Origin: Luteitalea sp. TBR-22 | Lineage (GTDB): Bacteria > Acidobacteriota > Vicinamibacteria > Vicinamibacterales > Vicinamibacteraceae | Length of the DNA stretch: 64,000 nucleotides | Direction: 5' to 3' | Assembly: GCF_016865485.1 (NCBI RefSeq) | Contig: NZ_AP024452.1 | Coordinates: forward strand, 2,874,501 to 2,938,500 | The notes under the pieces: generated by a model | The model's database searches: none | Seen by the model: the letters and a program-made list of their open reading frames with translations, nothing else | What the model was told of the DNA's origin: nothing | Shown: piece after piece, positions 1 through 8,725 of the stretch | How positions within the stretch are numbered: position 1 is the stretch's first letter | How the letters are laid out: every line of letters begins with the position of its first letter | Position numbers and translations under genes: made by a program

Positions 1-605
1 ATCAGCGTGGTCGCGCCGAGGGCCGCGATCCCGGCCGCCATCCACAGCGCCTGCGCCGACCGGATCTGCCAGAGGATCGGCAGCGCCGCCGCCGCGCCGG
101 CGAACACCGAGAAGGCGAAGAACAGGGCGGTCAGCACGCGCCGCATCGCGACGTGCCGGTCGTAGACCAGGTCCATCGTGGAGAGCAGTGCCGCGGTGGC
201 CAGCAGCACGACGAACAGCACGTTGCGGCTGCCCGTCGTCGTGCTCAGCCAGTACACGGGCAGGATGAAGAACAGCAGCTGCTGGTAGAAGTTCTTGTTC
301 AAGTAGTTGATGACCAGTTGCGCGCGCAGCCGCCACGTGCGCGACAACCCGCCGCCCCGCACGATGAAGGGCAGCGCCATGCTGGTCACCCAGATGAACC
401 CCACGTGGATCACCGCGATGCGCAGGTACGCGACGTTGCGCGAGCCGAGCCACATCACGCCGATGCCGAAGGCGAGCGCCCAGAGGCTGTGGAGCCACCA
501 GAGCTGCGTCTCGTGGGCCTCGAGCCAACCGGTCGCGCCTTCCCAGGCCGCGCGCGGCAACCAGCGCAGGGCGGGGCGCTCACGGGGTTCGTCGAGGACC
601 TCCAC
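1..605 (-). CDS. Polytopic membrane protein, partial (DUF5924-like)
   Basis: This reading frame runs off the left edge, so the C-terminus is missing; about 201 residues are visible. A GTG start is taken at 605, nine bases after the stop of the upstream pseudouridine synthase gene, which suggests co-transcription. After a short charged N-terminus it shows several hydrophobic helices: around WWLHSLWALAFGIGVMWLG, then a segment containing FIWVTSMALPFIV, then a loop with LINYLNKNFYQQ leading into further helices. The motif NYxNKNFYQQ followed by membrane segments recalls the DUF5924 family of uncharacterised inner-membrane proteins, but this is recognition from memory. No catalytic motif is visible and the function is unknown. 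Confidence 0.6.
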   Translation of the reverse strand, partial: MEVLDEPRERPALRWLPRAAWEGATGWLEAHETQLWWLHSLWALAFGIGVMWLGSRNVAYLRIAVIHVGFIWVTSMALPFIVRGGGLSRTWRLRAQLVINYLNKNFYQQLLFFILPVYWLSTTTGSRNVLFVVLLATAALLSTMDLVYDRHVAMRRVLTALFFAFSVFAGAAAALPILWQIRSAQALWMAAGIAALGATTL

Positions 606-614
606 TCCCCAATT

Positions 615-1586
615 CTACGGGACGCGTCCCCCTTGCTGCCGGGCCTGCTTGCGCAGGCGATCGATCAGGTCGCGCAGGTCGTCGGGCAGCGGCGCCGTCA
701 GTTCGACCTGCGCGCCGGTGACCGGATGCGCGAAGGCCAGGCGTTGCGCGTGCAACGCCTGCCTCGGGAACCGCACGCCGTGGCCCGGCGCTCCCTCGCG
801 TGGACGGTAGCGGCGATCGCCGACCAGGGAGTGGCCCCGCAAGTGCGCCTGTGCCCGAATCTGGCCTTGCCGGCCCGTGTGCAAGGTGATCTCGAGGAGC
901 GTCGTCTCGGCAAACCGACTCACCACGCGATAGGCGCACGACGCGTCGCGTGCCTCGGGATCGCCCTCGCGCGCCGGTCGCTGCACGAAGGCCTCCTCGT
1001 CCCAGCTCAGCCGATCTTCCCAGATGCCCTCGGCGGGCGACGGGTGGCCGTTGACCAGCGCCAGGTAGATGCGGGTCGGCGTGCGGCGTGCGAACTGGTG
1101 CACGAGGGTCATCCGCGCCCGTTCCGTGAGGGCGAAGAGCACGAGCCCCGAGGTGTCCTTGTCGATCCGGTGCACGACCAGCGGCGCCCGGGTGCGGTGC
1201 GAGCGGTATCGGTCGTGGAGCAGTGCCAAGACGGATGGCGTGGCGCTCTCGCCGTCGAGCGGCACGGTGAGCAGGCCGGCAGGCTTGTTGACCACGACCA
1301 GCGACTCGTCCTCGTGCAGGATGTCGAGCCCGTCACGTGCGGCAGGCCGTGGGGCCTTCGCCGCCGAGCCCGGACGGTCCATCCAGAGGCGAATACGGTC
1401 GCCGACGGCCAGTTCCCTCGACGCTGCCGGCAGGCCGACCTCCTCGTCGTTGACGAAGACGCGGCCGCGCGCCAGCGCGTCGGCGGCGCGGCTGCGAGAC
1501 GCGGCACGGCCCGGGACCGCCAGGAACTTGTCGAGGCGCTGCCCGGCATCGGCGTCCTGGACCTCCCAGGTCTGGTCACTCTTCAC
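615..1586 (-). CDS. RluA/RluD-family pseudouridine synthase
   Basis: Converts specific uridines of rRNA or tRNA to pseudouridine in the cytoplasm. The N-terminus has an S4 RNA-binding domain (GQRLDKFLAVPGRAASRS, then a short FVNDEEV strand). The catalytic domain carries HRIDKDTSGL, the RluA-family motif with the catalytic aspartate, plus the downstream GRQGQIRAQAHLRGHSLVGD block that matches the family's R-x-H-Q-I-R-x-H region. In this block the usual histidine-glutamine order is altered to QGQIRAQ. GTG 1586 is preferred because the residues upstream to 1628 (a possible ATG) look unlike protein and family members start close to the S4 domain. The exact target base cannot be told from sequence. 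Confidence 0.85.
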   Translation of the reverse strand: MKSDQTWEVQDADAGQRLDKFLAVPGRAASRSRAADALARGRVFVNDEEVGLPAASRELAVGDRIRLWMDRPGSAAKAPRPAARDGLDILHEDESLVVVNKPAGLLTVPLDGESATPSVLALLHDRYRSHRTRAPLVVHRIDKDTSGLVLFALTERARMTLVHQFARRTPTRIYLALVNGHPSPAEGIWEDRLSWDEEAFVQRPAREGDPEARDASCAYRVVSRFAETTLLEITLHTGRQGQIRAQAHLRGHSLVGDRRYRPREGAPGHGVRFPRQALHAQRLAFAHPVTGAQVELTAPLPDDLRDLIDRLRKQARQQGGRVP

Positions 1587-1697
1587 TCGACAAGCGTACC
1601 GCTTCGGCGTCGTCGGGCGTCGGTGCATGGCCCTGTGGGGCAGGGGCGGCGCATGGTCGGGTCGGGGCCGCGCCTCGTGCTACCCTGCCGGCCGGCC

Positions 1698-2588
1698 ATG
1701 CGCATCGGAATCGACCTGGGCGGCACCAAGATCGAGGCTCTGGCACTCGGCGACCACGGCGAATCGCTCCATCGCGAGCGGCTGCCGACGCCGCGGCACG
1801 ACTACGAGGGCACGCTGGCGGCGATCGGCGAACTGGTGCGCCGCTGCGAGAGCGCCACGGGCAGGACGGGCACGGTCGGCGTCGGCATGCCCGGGGCGAT
1901 CTCGCCGGCGACCGGCCTGGTCAAGAACGCCAACTCCACCTGGTTGAACCGCCAGCCCTTCGCCGAGGATCTGCAGCGGGTGCTCGGGCGTCAGGTCCGG
2001 TTCGCCAACGACGCCAACTGCCTCGCCCTGTCGGAGGCCACCGACGGCGCGGCGGCGGGCGCGCCGGTCGTGTTCGGCGTGATTCTCGGCACCGGGGTCG
2101 GTGGCGGACTCGTGGTCAACGGCAACGCGGTGATTGGCGCCAATGCCGTGGGCGGGGAGTGGGGTCACAACATGCTGCCCTGGCCGGAGGACGACGAATA
2201 TCCCGGTCCCGCCTGCTACTGCGGCCTGACGGGCTGCATCGAGACGTGGCTGTCGGGTCCGGCCTTCGCCCGCGACTTCCTGCACCATGCCGGACGCGAA
2301 GCGACGGCGGCGCAGGTGCTCACGATGGCCGAGGGCGGCGACGCCGAGGCCGAGGCCGCGTGGCGGCGCTACGAGCGGCGCCTGGCCCGCGCCCTCGCCA
2401 GCCTGATCAACATCGTCGATCCCGACGTCATCGTGGCCGGCGGCGGCCTGTCCAACGTCGGGCGCCTGTTCACCAACGTTCCTGCGTTGTGGGAGCAGTG
2501 GGTGTTCTCCGACCGCGTCGACACGAGGTTCGTGCCGGCCATGTACGGGGACTCGAGCGGCGTGCGCGGCGCGGCCTGGCTGTGGTGA
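1698..2588 (+). CDS. ROK-family sugar kinase (fructokinase-like)
   Basis: A 296-residue ROK kinase that would phosphorylate a hexose with ATP. The N-terminus has the phosphate-binding motif IGIDLGGTKIE. FANDANCLALSEA carries the catalytic aspartate region, GVILGTGVGGGLVVNG is the second glycine-rich loop, and GGEWGHNMLPW followed by CYCGLTGCIETW is the ROK signature with the zinc-binding CxCGxxGCxE pattern. The ATG at 1698 is chosen because homology to ROK proteins begins exactly there; the open frame extends far upstream only because of high GC. Gene order gives no substrate; fructose, glucose or N-acetylhexosamine are all possible, and bacterial fructokinases most often show this CYCGxxGCIETxxSGPA form. 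Confidence 0.9.
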   Translation: MRIGIDLGGTKIEALALGDHGESLHRERLPTPRHDYEGTLAAIGELVRRCESATGRTGTVGVGMPGAISPATGLVKNANSTWLNRQPFAEDLQRVLGRQVRFANDANCLALSEATDGAAAGAPVVFGVILGTGVGGGLVVNGNAVIGANAVGGEWGHNMLPWPEDDEYPGPACYCGLTGCIETWLSGPAFARDFLHHAGREATAAQVLTMAEGGDAEAEAAWRRYERRLARALASLINIVDPDVIVAGGGLSNVGRLFTNVPALWEQWVFSDRVDTRFVPAMYGDSSGVRGAAWLW

Positions 2589-2637
2589 CGCGCCATGTCG
2601 TGACGGGCTGGCGCCCGGCGCGATCGTCGTCGCCGTC

Positions 2638-2698
2638 GCCCTGCTCACACCGTAGCCGCCGCCCTGCTCACACCGTAGCCGTCGCCCTTGGGCGACGG
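2638..2698. repeat. Direct repeat pair and 9-bp hairpin after the ROK kinase
   Basis: A 21-base unit, CCCTGCTCACACCGTAGCCG with a leading G, occurs at 2638-2658 and again at 2661-2681, period 23. It runs directly into a perfect inverted repeat, CCGTCGCCC (2679-2687), TT, GGGCGACGG (2690-2698), a 9-bp stem with a two-base loop. The hairpin may end transcription of the ROK gene but has no T-tract. Confidence 0.75.
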
Positions 2699-2720
2699 TC
2701 AGTCAGTGCTGCCGCGCTGC

Positions 2721-2844
2721 GCGTCGGGCAAGCCCGACGCCTACACATCGAGGCGAGCCCGACGCCTACACATCGAGGCAAGCCGGGCGCCTTCAGCCCC
2801 GGGTCGAGCCCGACGCCTGCACCGGGGCAGGCGCGACGCCTAGA
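2721..2844. repeat. 25-bp tandem repeats with palindromic core
   Basis: The unit GCCCGACGCCTACACATCGA plus GGCGA is found intact at 2732-2756 and, with one change, at 2757-2781. Diverged copies start near 2782 and 2808, and a partial copy ends near 2844. An extra arm, GCGTCGGGC at 2721-2729, pairs with GCCCGACGC of the first copy across AA to form a 9-bp hairpin. The last partial copy contains CTA of the neighbouring ATPase stop codon (2840-2842), so the array has grown right up to, or into, the end of that gene. Too short and without spacers for a CRISPR. Confidence 0.8.
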
Positions 2845-3691
2845 CGCCCCGCAATTGCGCGACGAACGCCGCGACCTCCGGGTCGGCGGGCGCCGCGCGC
2901 ACCTCGTCGAGCGTCCCGGACTGCACGAGGCGGCCATCGTGCATCACCGACAGCCGGTCGCCGAGCAGCGCGGCCTCCTCGAGGTCGTGGGTCACGAACA
3001 GGATGGTCTTGCGCACCCGTTGCTGCAGTGCGCGTAGCTCCTCCTGCAGCTTCCGGCGCATCAGGGCATCGACGGCCGAGAACGGCTCGTCCATCAACAG
3101 CACGTCGGCGTCGGTGGCGAGCGCGCGCGCGATGCCGACACGCTGCTGCATGCCGCCCGACAACTCGCGCACGTCGCGGTCGCCCCAACCGGCCAGGCCG
3201 ACCAGCGCGAGCTTCTCCTCGACGATGGCCCGACGCGTCGCCGGGGGATCGCCGCGCAACTCGAGGCCGAGCGCGACGTTCTCGGCCACCGTGCGCGTCG
3301 GCAGCAGCGCGAACTGCTGGAAGACCATGGCGACGCGCCGCCGTCGGACCTGCCGGAGGCGCTCCTGGTCGCAGGTGGCGACGTCGACGTCGCTGTCGCC
3401 GTCGGTGATCCACACGTGCCCCCGCGTCACGGCGGTGAGCCGGTTGGCCGTCCGCAGCAGCGTCGACTTGCCGGATCCGGAGGGGCCGACCAGCACCGAG
3501 AGCTCGCCACGCCTGACCCCGAGCGAGGCCGCGCGCACCGCGACCAGCACGTCGTGGCGCTCGGCAACCTCCGTCCGCGTCGCGCCGGCATCGCAGTCGG
3601 CCAGCGCGGCGGCCAGCCGTCGCGCCCGCGAGCGCGCCGGGCCGCGTGGGAAGAGCACGTCCACGGCGTCGAAGCGGAGCACGTCGCTCAC
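2840..3691 (-). CDS. Choline/glycine betaine ABC transporter ATP-binding protein
   Basis: ATPase subunit of an osmoprotectant or choline importer. Walker A is GPSGSGKST, the Q-loop lies in MVFQQFALLPTRTVAENV, the ABC signature is LSGGMQQRVGIARAL, Walker B is VLLMDEPFSAVDAL, and the switch histidine is in ILFVTHDLEEA. The length, 283 residues, fits ProV/ChoV proteins without the C-terminal CBS domains that ProV and OpuAA carry. GTG 3691 overlaps the stop of the permease gene by four bases (GTGA), so translation is probably coupled. The large open frame running further upstream on this strand is a shadow of the permease gene. Confidence 0.9.
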   Translation of the reverse strand: MSDVLRFDAVDVLFPRGPARSRARRLAAALADCDAGATRTEVAERHDVLVAVRAASLGVRRGELSVLVGPSGSGKSTLLRTANRLTAVTRGHVWITDGDSDVDVATCDQERLRQVRRRRVAMVFQQFALLPTRTVAENVALGLELRGDPPATRRAIVEEKLALVGLAGWGDRDVRELSGGMQQRVGIARALATDADVLLMDEPFSAVDALMRRKLQEELRALQQRVRKTILFVTHDLEEAALLGDRLSVMHDGRLVQSGTLDEVRAAPADPEVAAFVAQLRGV

Positions 3692-5514
3692 CGGCGGTCG
3701 TTCCGATCGCTGGGGCGGGCGAGCCGATCGAGGATGATGGCGACCAGTACGATCGCCACGCCGGCCTCGATGCCCATCCCCACCTGCACCGTGTTCAGGG
3801 CGCGGACCACCGGGACGCCGAGCCCGCCCGCCCCGACCAGCGCGGCGATCACGACCATGGAGAGGCTGAGCATGATGCACTGGCTGATGCCGGTGAGGAT
3901 GGCCGACGCCGCGCTCGGCAACTCGATCTTGGTGAGCAGCTGCCATGGCGTCGCGCCGAAGGCCTGTCCGGCCTCGACGAGCGGCCGCGGCACCGAGGCG
4001 ATGCCGAGCTGCGTGAGGCGAATCGGCGCGGGCAGCGCGAAGACCACCGTCGACAGCAGGCCTGGCACCACACCGAGGCCGAAGAGCACGAGCGTCGGCG
4101 TGAGGTAGACGAAGGTCGGCAGCGTCTGCATCAGGTCGAGCACCGGTCGCAGCGCCGCGTCGACCGCCGGCACGCGAGCCGCCAGGACGCCGACGGGCAC
4201 GCCGATGGCGGTGCTCACACCGGCCGCCACGAGCACGAGGGCGAGCGTCTCCAGCGTCGCGGCCCAGTACCCGAGATTCATGATCAGCAGCAGCGCCGCG
4301 AGCACGAAGACCGCAAGCGCGAGGGAGCGTCGCCGCCACCACGCCGCGGCGACCAGGAGCGCCATCAGGAGCGGGGCCGGCGTGCGGGTCAGCGCGGCGT
4401 GCGCGCCGCCGACCACGGCCGCCACGATGCGCGACACGAGGTCGAAGCCGCCGCGCGCGTGGCCTCGCGCGACGTCGACCAGGGTGGTCGCCGCCCGGCC
4501 GAGAGGCAGCTTGTGGGCGGTGATCAGCCGCTCGAACGATCCGCGGCGATCGCCCTCGAAGGCACCGGTGGCTCCGGGCGGGGACACCGGCACGCGGGCC
4601 GTCACGCCCGTCAGCCACGCCTCGCGACGCGCCGGGTGGGAGGCGATCCACGAGCGGGCGGCCTCGGCCGGCGAACGACGCTGCGTCAGGATGGCGTCCA
4701 TCCACGCGTTCTCCTCGTCGACGGTGAAGACGAGGTTGCGGAGGAGGCGACCCACGTTGGGGCAGGCGGCCGCGTACCCGCGCCGCGTCAGCGTGTGCAC
4801 GGTGGCGCCGCCGTAGTCGGGCCCGAACCAGGCGTCGCCACCCGACAGGTACCGCAGTGCGATGCGCGTGTTCATCGGATGGGGCGCCCATCCCAGGAAC
4901 ACGATGGGCCGACGTGCACGCACCGCGCGGTCCACCTCGGCCAGCATGCCCTGCTCGCTCGATTCCACCAGGGTGAAGCCCCGCAGGCCTGCCGCGCCCG
5001 TCCTGATCATCGCCAGCAGGGTCTCGTTGGCCTCGTTGCCGGGCTCGATGCCGTGGATGCGCCCTCCCAGCGCCTGGCGGAAGCGCCCGATGTCGGCGAA
5101 GTCGCGCAGGCCTTCGTCCCAGAGGTAGGCGGGCACCGCCAGCGTGTAGCGCGCGCCTCGCAGGTTGGTCGCCACGACGTCCACGGCGTGATCGGCGAGG
5201 TAGGGCGCCAGCATCTCCTGCTGCGACGGCATCCAGTTGCCGAGGAAGACGTCGACGTCGGCGTTGCGGAGCGAGGCGAACGTCACCGGCACCGACAGCA
5301 CCGTGGTGCGGGGCTCGTACCCGAGGGAGGTGAGGAGGTCGGCCAGCACGGCCGTGGTCGCGCTGACGTCGGTCCAGCCGACGTCCGAGAGACGAACGAC
5401 CCGGCAGGCGTCGGGGTCAGGGGGCGCAGGCGCCTGCGCGAACGTCGGGCTCGTCAGGGCCAGCAGCGCAGCCGCGACGAGCCAGCCTCGCCGGTCAGCG
5501 ACAGATTGCGACAC
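3688..5514 (-). CDS. Fused choline-binding protein and ABC permease (ChoX-ChoW type)
   Basis: A 608-residue fusion of a periplasmic substrate-binding domain with an inner-membrane permease. A signal peptide (residues 1-27, ending SPTFAQA) leads into a ChoX-like domain (about 35-310) with strongly conserved blocks: LSDVGWTDVSATT, DVFLGNWMPSQ, GIEPGNEANETL, VESSEQGMLAEV, FLGWAPHPMN and the C-terminal YAAACPNVGRLL. These are typical of choline-specific binding proteins rather than ProX. The second half (about 385-600) is a ProW-type permease with several helices and the EAGQAFGATPWQLLTKIELP coupling loop. It is followed by the ATPase gene with a 4-base overlap. Choline as substrate is inferred from family resemblance. 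Confidence 0.88.
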   Translation of the reverse strand: MSQSVADRRGWLVAAALLALTSPTFAQAPAPPDPDACRVVRLSDVGWTDVSATTAVLADLLTSLGYEPRTTVLSVPVTFASLRNADVDVFLGNWMPSQQEMLAPYLADHAVDVVATNLRGARYTLAVPAYLWDEGLRDFADIGRFRQALGGRIHGIEPGNEANETLLAMIRTGAAGLRGFTLVESSEQGMLAEVDRAVRARRPIVFLGWAPHPMNTRIALRYLSGGDAWFGPDYGGATVHTLTRRGYAAACPNVGRLLRNLVFTVDEENAWMDAILTQRRSPAEAARSWIASHPARREAWLTGVTARVPVSPPGATGAFEGDRRGSFERLITAHKLPLGRAATTLVDVARGHARGGFDLVSRIVAAVVGGAHAALTRTPAPLLMALLVAAAWWRRRSLALAVFVLAALLLIMNLGYWAATLETLALVLVAAGVSTAIGVPVGVLAARVPAVDAALRPVLDLMQTLPTFVYLTPTLVLFGLGVVPGLLSTVVFALPAPIRLTQLGIASVPRPLVEAGQAFGATPWQLLTKIELPSAASAILTGISQCIMLSLSMVVIAALVGAGGLGVPVVRALNTVQVGMGIEAGVAIVLVAIILDRLARPSDRNDRR

Positions 5515-7195
5515 CGGGGCGCGCCGCGTCGACGGCCAGCGTGATGCGCGTCACGTTCCGCGCCCCGACCTCGATGGTGCAGTCGCTCGTGAAGGCGCTG
5601 CCGCTGGCGGTCACGACCTGAAGCCGGTAGGCGCCGGGGGCCACCGCGGGCGCCGCGAAGACACCGGAACCATCGCTCACCACGTCGGAGGGGCCCGATG
5701 TCCGTCCCGCGGCATCGAGGCGAACCTGCGCGCCGTCCACTGGGGCGCCCGTGCCGTCCTCGAGCGTCCCGAGGACGTGGCCCACGGTGTCCTTCCAGGG
5801 GGTCGCCGGGCGCGGGACGGGCACGAGGAACAGGGGCGGCTGTCCGGGATCGACCACCTGACCGCTGGTGGTGCGTCCCGTGCGCAGGGCGGAGGCGAAG
5901 TCCTCGACCGGCCGCTGCGGCGTGTCGCGACCGACCGGCTGCGACAGCGGGTTGTTGACGACGGGGGCGTTGTTGGCTGCGAGGGAGAAGAACGTGATGC
6001 CGCCGCTCGGGCCTGCGGCATCGAGGGCGCCGCGGGCCTGCCGCATCGTCCCCTCGAGGGAGTTCTGGTAGGCGCCGAGCCCGATCACGAAGGGACGCGC
6101 CGGCTGCGCCGTGGCGAGCCACGTGAGCCAGCCGGTGAACTCGTCAGCACCGGACGTCACGTGTTCCTGCCGGTAGACCTGCGGCACGATGACGTCGACC
6201 GAGCCGTCGGCCGCCCATCGGAACCAGTCCTGGAACACGCGCCCGTACGCGACGGTGCCGCGCGAATCACCTTGCGGGGGCGCGCCGCTGGCGTTGGCCG
6301 ACACACTCACCACGAGCGAGGGGCGCACGGCGAGCGCGGCGAGCGCCACGCGACGGGTAAGGGCCGAAATCTGCTCGCGACGCCAGTCGCTCCAGGCGGC
6401 GTCGTCCTGGCCCGGCAGCCCCGTCTGGCCGGTGCGGGCCCGGAAGCGTGCCACCGACACGGCGTTGTAGCCGATGCTGGCGCTGCCCGACGGAGCTTCG
6501 GGGTAGTGCAGGGCGTCGATGCGCAACCCGTCGACCGGGTAGCGCTGCACCAGTGCCGTCACCAGGTCGACGACGTAGGTCGCCGCGGCCGGGTGGCCGA
6601 AGTCGAGCCAGTAGTCGTTGCCGAACCGGTAGCCCTCCATGGAGGTGCCATTGCCGTCGGGCTGCAGCGTGCGGGTCAGCCAGTTCTCGGCGCCCTCGAC
6701 CAGGCGGCCGCCGTTGAAACCGTGGCGGATGAAGACGTGGCGCGGGTCGGACGGTGCGGTCGAGAGGTGCCAGACCGGGCCGAGGGTGACCAGCGCATGC
6801 ACCTCGATGCCGGCCGTACGGGCCTTCGCGATGATGTCCCCGAGCGGGTCGAAACCGGGATCGATGGCGACGTTCTCGGGGGCCGGCTCGCCCGAATCGA
6901 GGTAGAACGCGTCGCCACGCCGTCGCACCTGCACGTACAGCACGTTGGCGTGCATGGCGGCGGCGCGCGAGACCACCAGCGAGACGTCCTCAGGCGATCC
7001 GACCCGGCTGTTGAAGGTGTCGACGAAGGCCGCCCGCCAGCGGGGGACCGCGTCCTGGGCGTAGGAAGGCGCACTGACCGCACATACCGCCAGCGTGACG
7101 GCCAGGAGGCCGGTCAACCACCGGGGCAGGCGGTCGTTCAAGAGCCCGGACAGGGTTGAACGGCCACGCACGCTGATGCGATGGTAATGAGCCAT
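5495..7195 (-). CDS. Secreted glycosyl-hydrolase-like (GHL10/DUF187-type) protein with C-terminal carboxypeptidase-regulatory-like domain
   Basis: About 566 residues with an N-terminal signal segment (hydrophobic run ending SAPSYAQDA). The main domain matches the family of glycosyl-hydrolase-like TIM barrels: WRAAFVDTFNSR at the start, NVLYVQVRRRGDAFY, HALVTLGPVWH, LRIDALHYPE (candidate catalytic acidic residues), VSVSANA, and DVIVPQVYRQEH. It ends in a roughly 90-residue beta domain (VLGTLEDGTGAPVDGAQVRLD to GAYRLQV) like carboxypeptidase regulatory or CnaB folds. The ATG at 7195 is chosen from the signal peptide; the frame is open far upstream only as a shadow of the MBOAT gene. The stop overlaps the start of the choline transporter gene by 20 bases. 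Substrate unknown; a glycan is likely. Confidence 0.82.
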   Translation of the reverse strand: MAHYHRISVRGRSTLSGLLNDRLPRWLTGLLAVTLAVCAVSAPSYAQDAVPRWRAAFVDTFNSRVGSPEDVSLVVSRAAAMHANVLYVQVRRRGDAFYLDSGEPAPENVAIDPGFDPLGDIIAKARTAGIEVHALVTLGPVWHLSTAPSDPRHVFIRHGFNGGRLVEGAENWLTRTLQPDGNGTSMEGYRFGNDYWLDFGHPAAATYVVDLVTALVQRYPVDGLRIDALHYPEAPSGSASIGYNAVSVARFRARTGQTGLPGQDDAAWSDWRREQISALTRRVALAALAVRPSLVVSVSANASGAPPQGDSRGTVAYGRVFQDWFRWAADGSVDVIVPQVYRQEHVTSGADEFTGWLTWLATAQPARPFVIGLGAYQNSLEGTMRQARGALDAAGPSGGITFFSLAANNAPVVNNPLSQPVGRDTPQRPVEDFASALRTGRTTSGQVVDPGQPPLFLVPVPRPATPWKDTVGHVLGTLEDGTGAPVDGAQVRLDAAGRTSGPSDVVSDGSGVFAAPAVAPGAYRLQVVTASGSAFTSDCTIEVGARNVTRITLAVDAARPGVAICR

Positions 7196-7252
7196 GCGTC
7201 CGTTTGTCCACGCTTCAGTCGGGATGAGTCGCGGTCGTCCCGCTGGTCCGGC

Positions 7253-8668
7253 GTGAATTTCGTCTCCTGGGCCTTCGCGGCGCTTCTGCTGATCGTCTGG
7301 CTCGCTCGCGTCACCGTGGGCAGGCGCAAGGTCGAGCGCCCCTACGTCTGGGTCCTGCTGGTAGCCAGCCTCGTGTTCTATGGCTGGCACATTCCCGCCT
7401 ACCTGTGGGTCCTGCTGCTGTCGGCCGCCATCGACTACCAGGCCGCCATGGCCCTGGAGCGGCCCGGCAGGTCGGAGCGTGCTCGCAAGGCCATCCTCGC
7501 CGTGTCCCTGGGCACGAATCTGGGCCTGCTGGCCTTCTTCAAGTATTTCGGGTTCGCGCTCGACAACCTGCAGTGGGCGTCGGAGCGGGTCGGCCTGCCC
7601 TTCGATCGGCCGACCTGGTCGGTGGTCCTCCCGATGGGCATCAGCTTCTACACGTTCCAGTCGATGAGCTACACGATCGACGTCTACCGACGGGAGCTGC
7701 GGGCGCTGGCGAGCTTCCGCGACTTCCTCCTGTTCATCGCCTTCTTTCCGCAGCTGGTCGCGGGGCCGATCGTCCGCGCCTCGGAGTTCCTGCCACAGAT
7801 GCCGCGGGTGCGGCGCCTCCACTGGCCGGTGGTCGCTTCGGGACTGGCGCTCATCGTCGAGGGCTACTTCCTCAAGATGGTGTGCGCCGACAACCTGGCC
7901 GGCTACGTGGACAAGTACTGGGCCCAGGGCTACCGGGTGGATGGCAACAGCGTCGTGATGGTCTGGCTGGCCCTGCTGTTCAGCGGCCAGATCTTCTGTG
8001 ACTTCGCCGGGTACTCGCAGATCGCCCGTGGCTGTGCCTACCTGCTCGGATACCGGTTGCCGGTCAACTTCCGCAGTCCGTACATCGCCGGGTCCTTCAA
8101 GAACTTCTGGGAGCGCTGGCACATCACGCTGTCGCGCTGGCTGCGCGACTACCTGTACGTCCCGCTGGGCGGCAACCGGGTGTCGCCGCGCCGTACGTAC
8201 GTCAACCTGCTGGTGGTGATGCTGCTCGGCGGGCTGTGGCACGGGGCGGCCTGGACCTACGTGGTGTGGGGCGGGCTGCACGGGTCGGCGCTGGCCATCG
8301 AGCGCTGGCTCGGCCTGCATCGCGGCCTCGAACAGCGGGCGTGGTGGCTGCGCGCCGGCTGGGGCGTGGTCGTGCAGGTCGTGGTGTTGGTGGCCTGGGT
8401 GTTCTTCCGCAGCGAGTCGTTCCCGGGAGCCCTGCAGTTCCTGCGCAACGTGGCACGCCTGGAGCCGGCGACGCTGAACATGGAGATGTGGACCGGGCTG
8501 GCGTTCCTGCTGCCGATTGTCGTCGCGCACGCCTGGACCTGGCTGGTCGAGCACGGGTGGGTGGCGCCCCTCACGCCCATGCGACGCGCGGCGCTGACCG
8601 GCGCGTTGCTCTACGGCATCCTGACCGCCTACGGCAGCTCGAACGCCTTCATCTACTTCCAGTTCTGA
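7253..8668 (+). CDS. MBOAT-family membrane O-acyltransferase (AlgI-like)
   Basis: A 471-residue polytopic protein of the membrane-bound O-acyltransferase family, which moves acyl groups (usually acetyl) across the inner membrane for transfer to exported polysaccharide. Seen: MGISFYTFQSMSYTIDVYR, FPQLVAGPIVR, CDFAGYSQIARGCAYLLGY, and the catalytic-histidine region FWERWHITLSRWLRDYLYVPLGGN followed by LLGGLWHGAAWTYVVWG with the second conserved histidine. GTG 7253 is preferred; the 24 residues before it in frame are charged and not membrane-like. The next gene encodes an SGNH protein, the usual periplasmic partner of AlgI-type enzymes. Confidence 0.92.
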   Translation: MNFVSWAFAALLLIVWLARVTVGRRKVERPYVWVLLVASLVFYGWHIPAYLWVLLLSAAIDYQAAMALERPGRSERARKAILAVSLGTNLGLLAFFKYFGFALDNLQWASERVGLPFDRPTWSVVLPMGISFYTFQSMSYTIDVYRRELRALASFRDFLLFIAFFPQLVAGPIVRASEFLPQMPRVRRLHWPVVASGLALIVEGYFLKMVCADNLAGYVDKYWAQGYRVDGNSVVMVWLALLFSGQIFCDFAGYSQIARGCAYLLGYRLPVNFRSPYIAGSFKNFWERWHITLSRWLRDYLYVPLGGNRVSPRRTYVNLLVVMLLGGLWHGAAWTYVVWGGLHGSALAIERWLGLHRGLEQRAWWLRAGWGVVVQVVVLVAWVFFRSESFPGALQFLRNVARLEPATLNMEMWTGLAFLLPIVVAHAWTWLVEHGWVAPLTPMRRAALTGALLYGILTAYGSSNAFIYFQF

Positions 8669-8670
8669 CC

Positions 8671-8700
8671 GGCAGTCGGCAGTCGGCAGTCGGCAGTCGG
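8671..8700. repeat. Heptamer microsatellite (GGCAGTC)x4
   Basis: Four perfect tandem copies of GGCAGTC plus GG lie three bases after the MBOAT stop codon and about 25 bases before the SGNH start. Variation in copy number would change the distance between the two genes. A single degenerate relative, on the opposite strand, is seen near 18740 between other genes, so the motif may recur in this genome. Confidence 0.85.
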
Positions 8701-8725
8701 CCGGGAGGCGGGTATCCTGCAAGTG

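Noticed and set aside
2732-2844. Possible CRISPR array
   Set aside because: The 25-bp units are joined directly with no unique spacers, and copies decay quickly.
3646-5544. Plus-strand open frame of over 600 codons
   Set aside because: Antisense to the choline permease fusion, with Arg/His/Gln-rich low-complexity translation and no motif.
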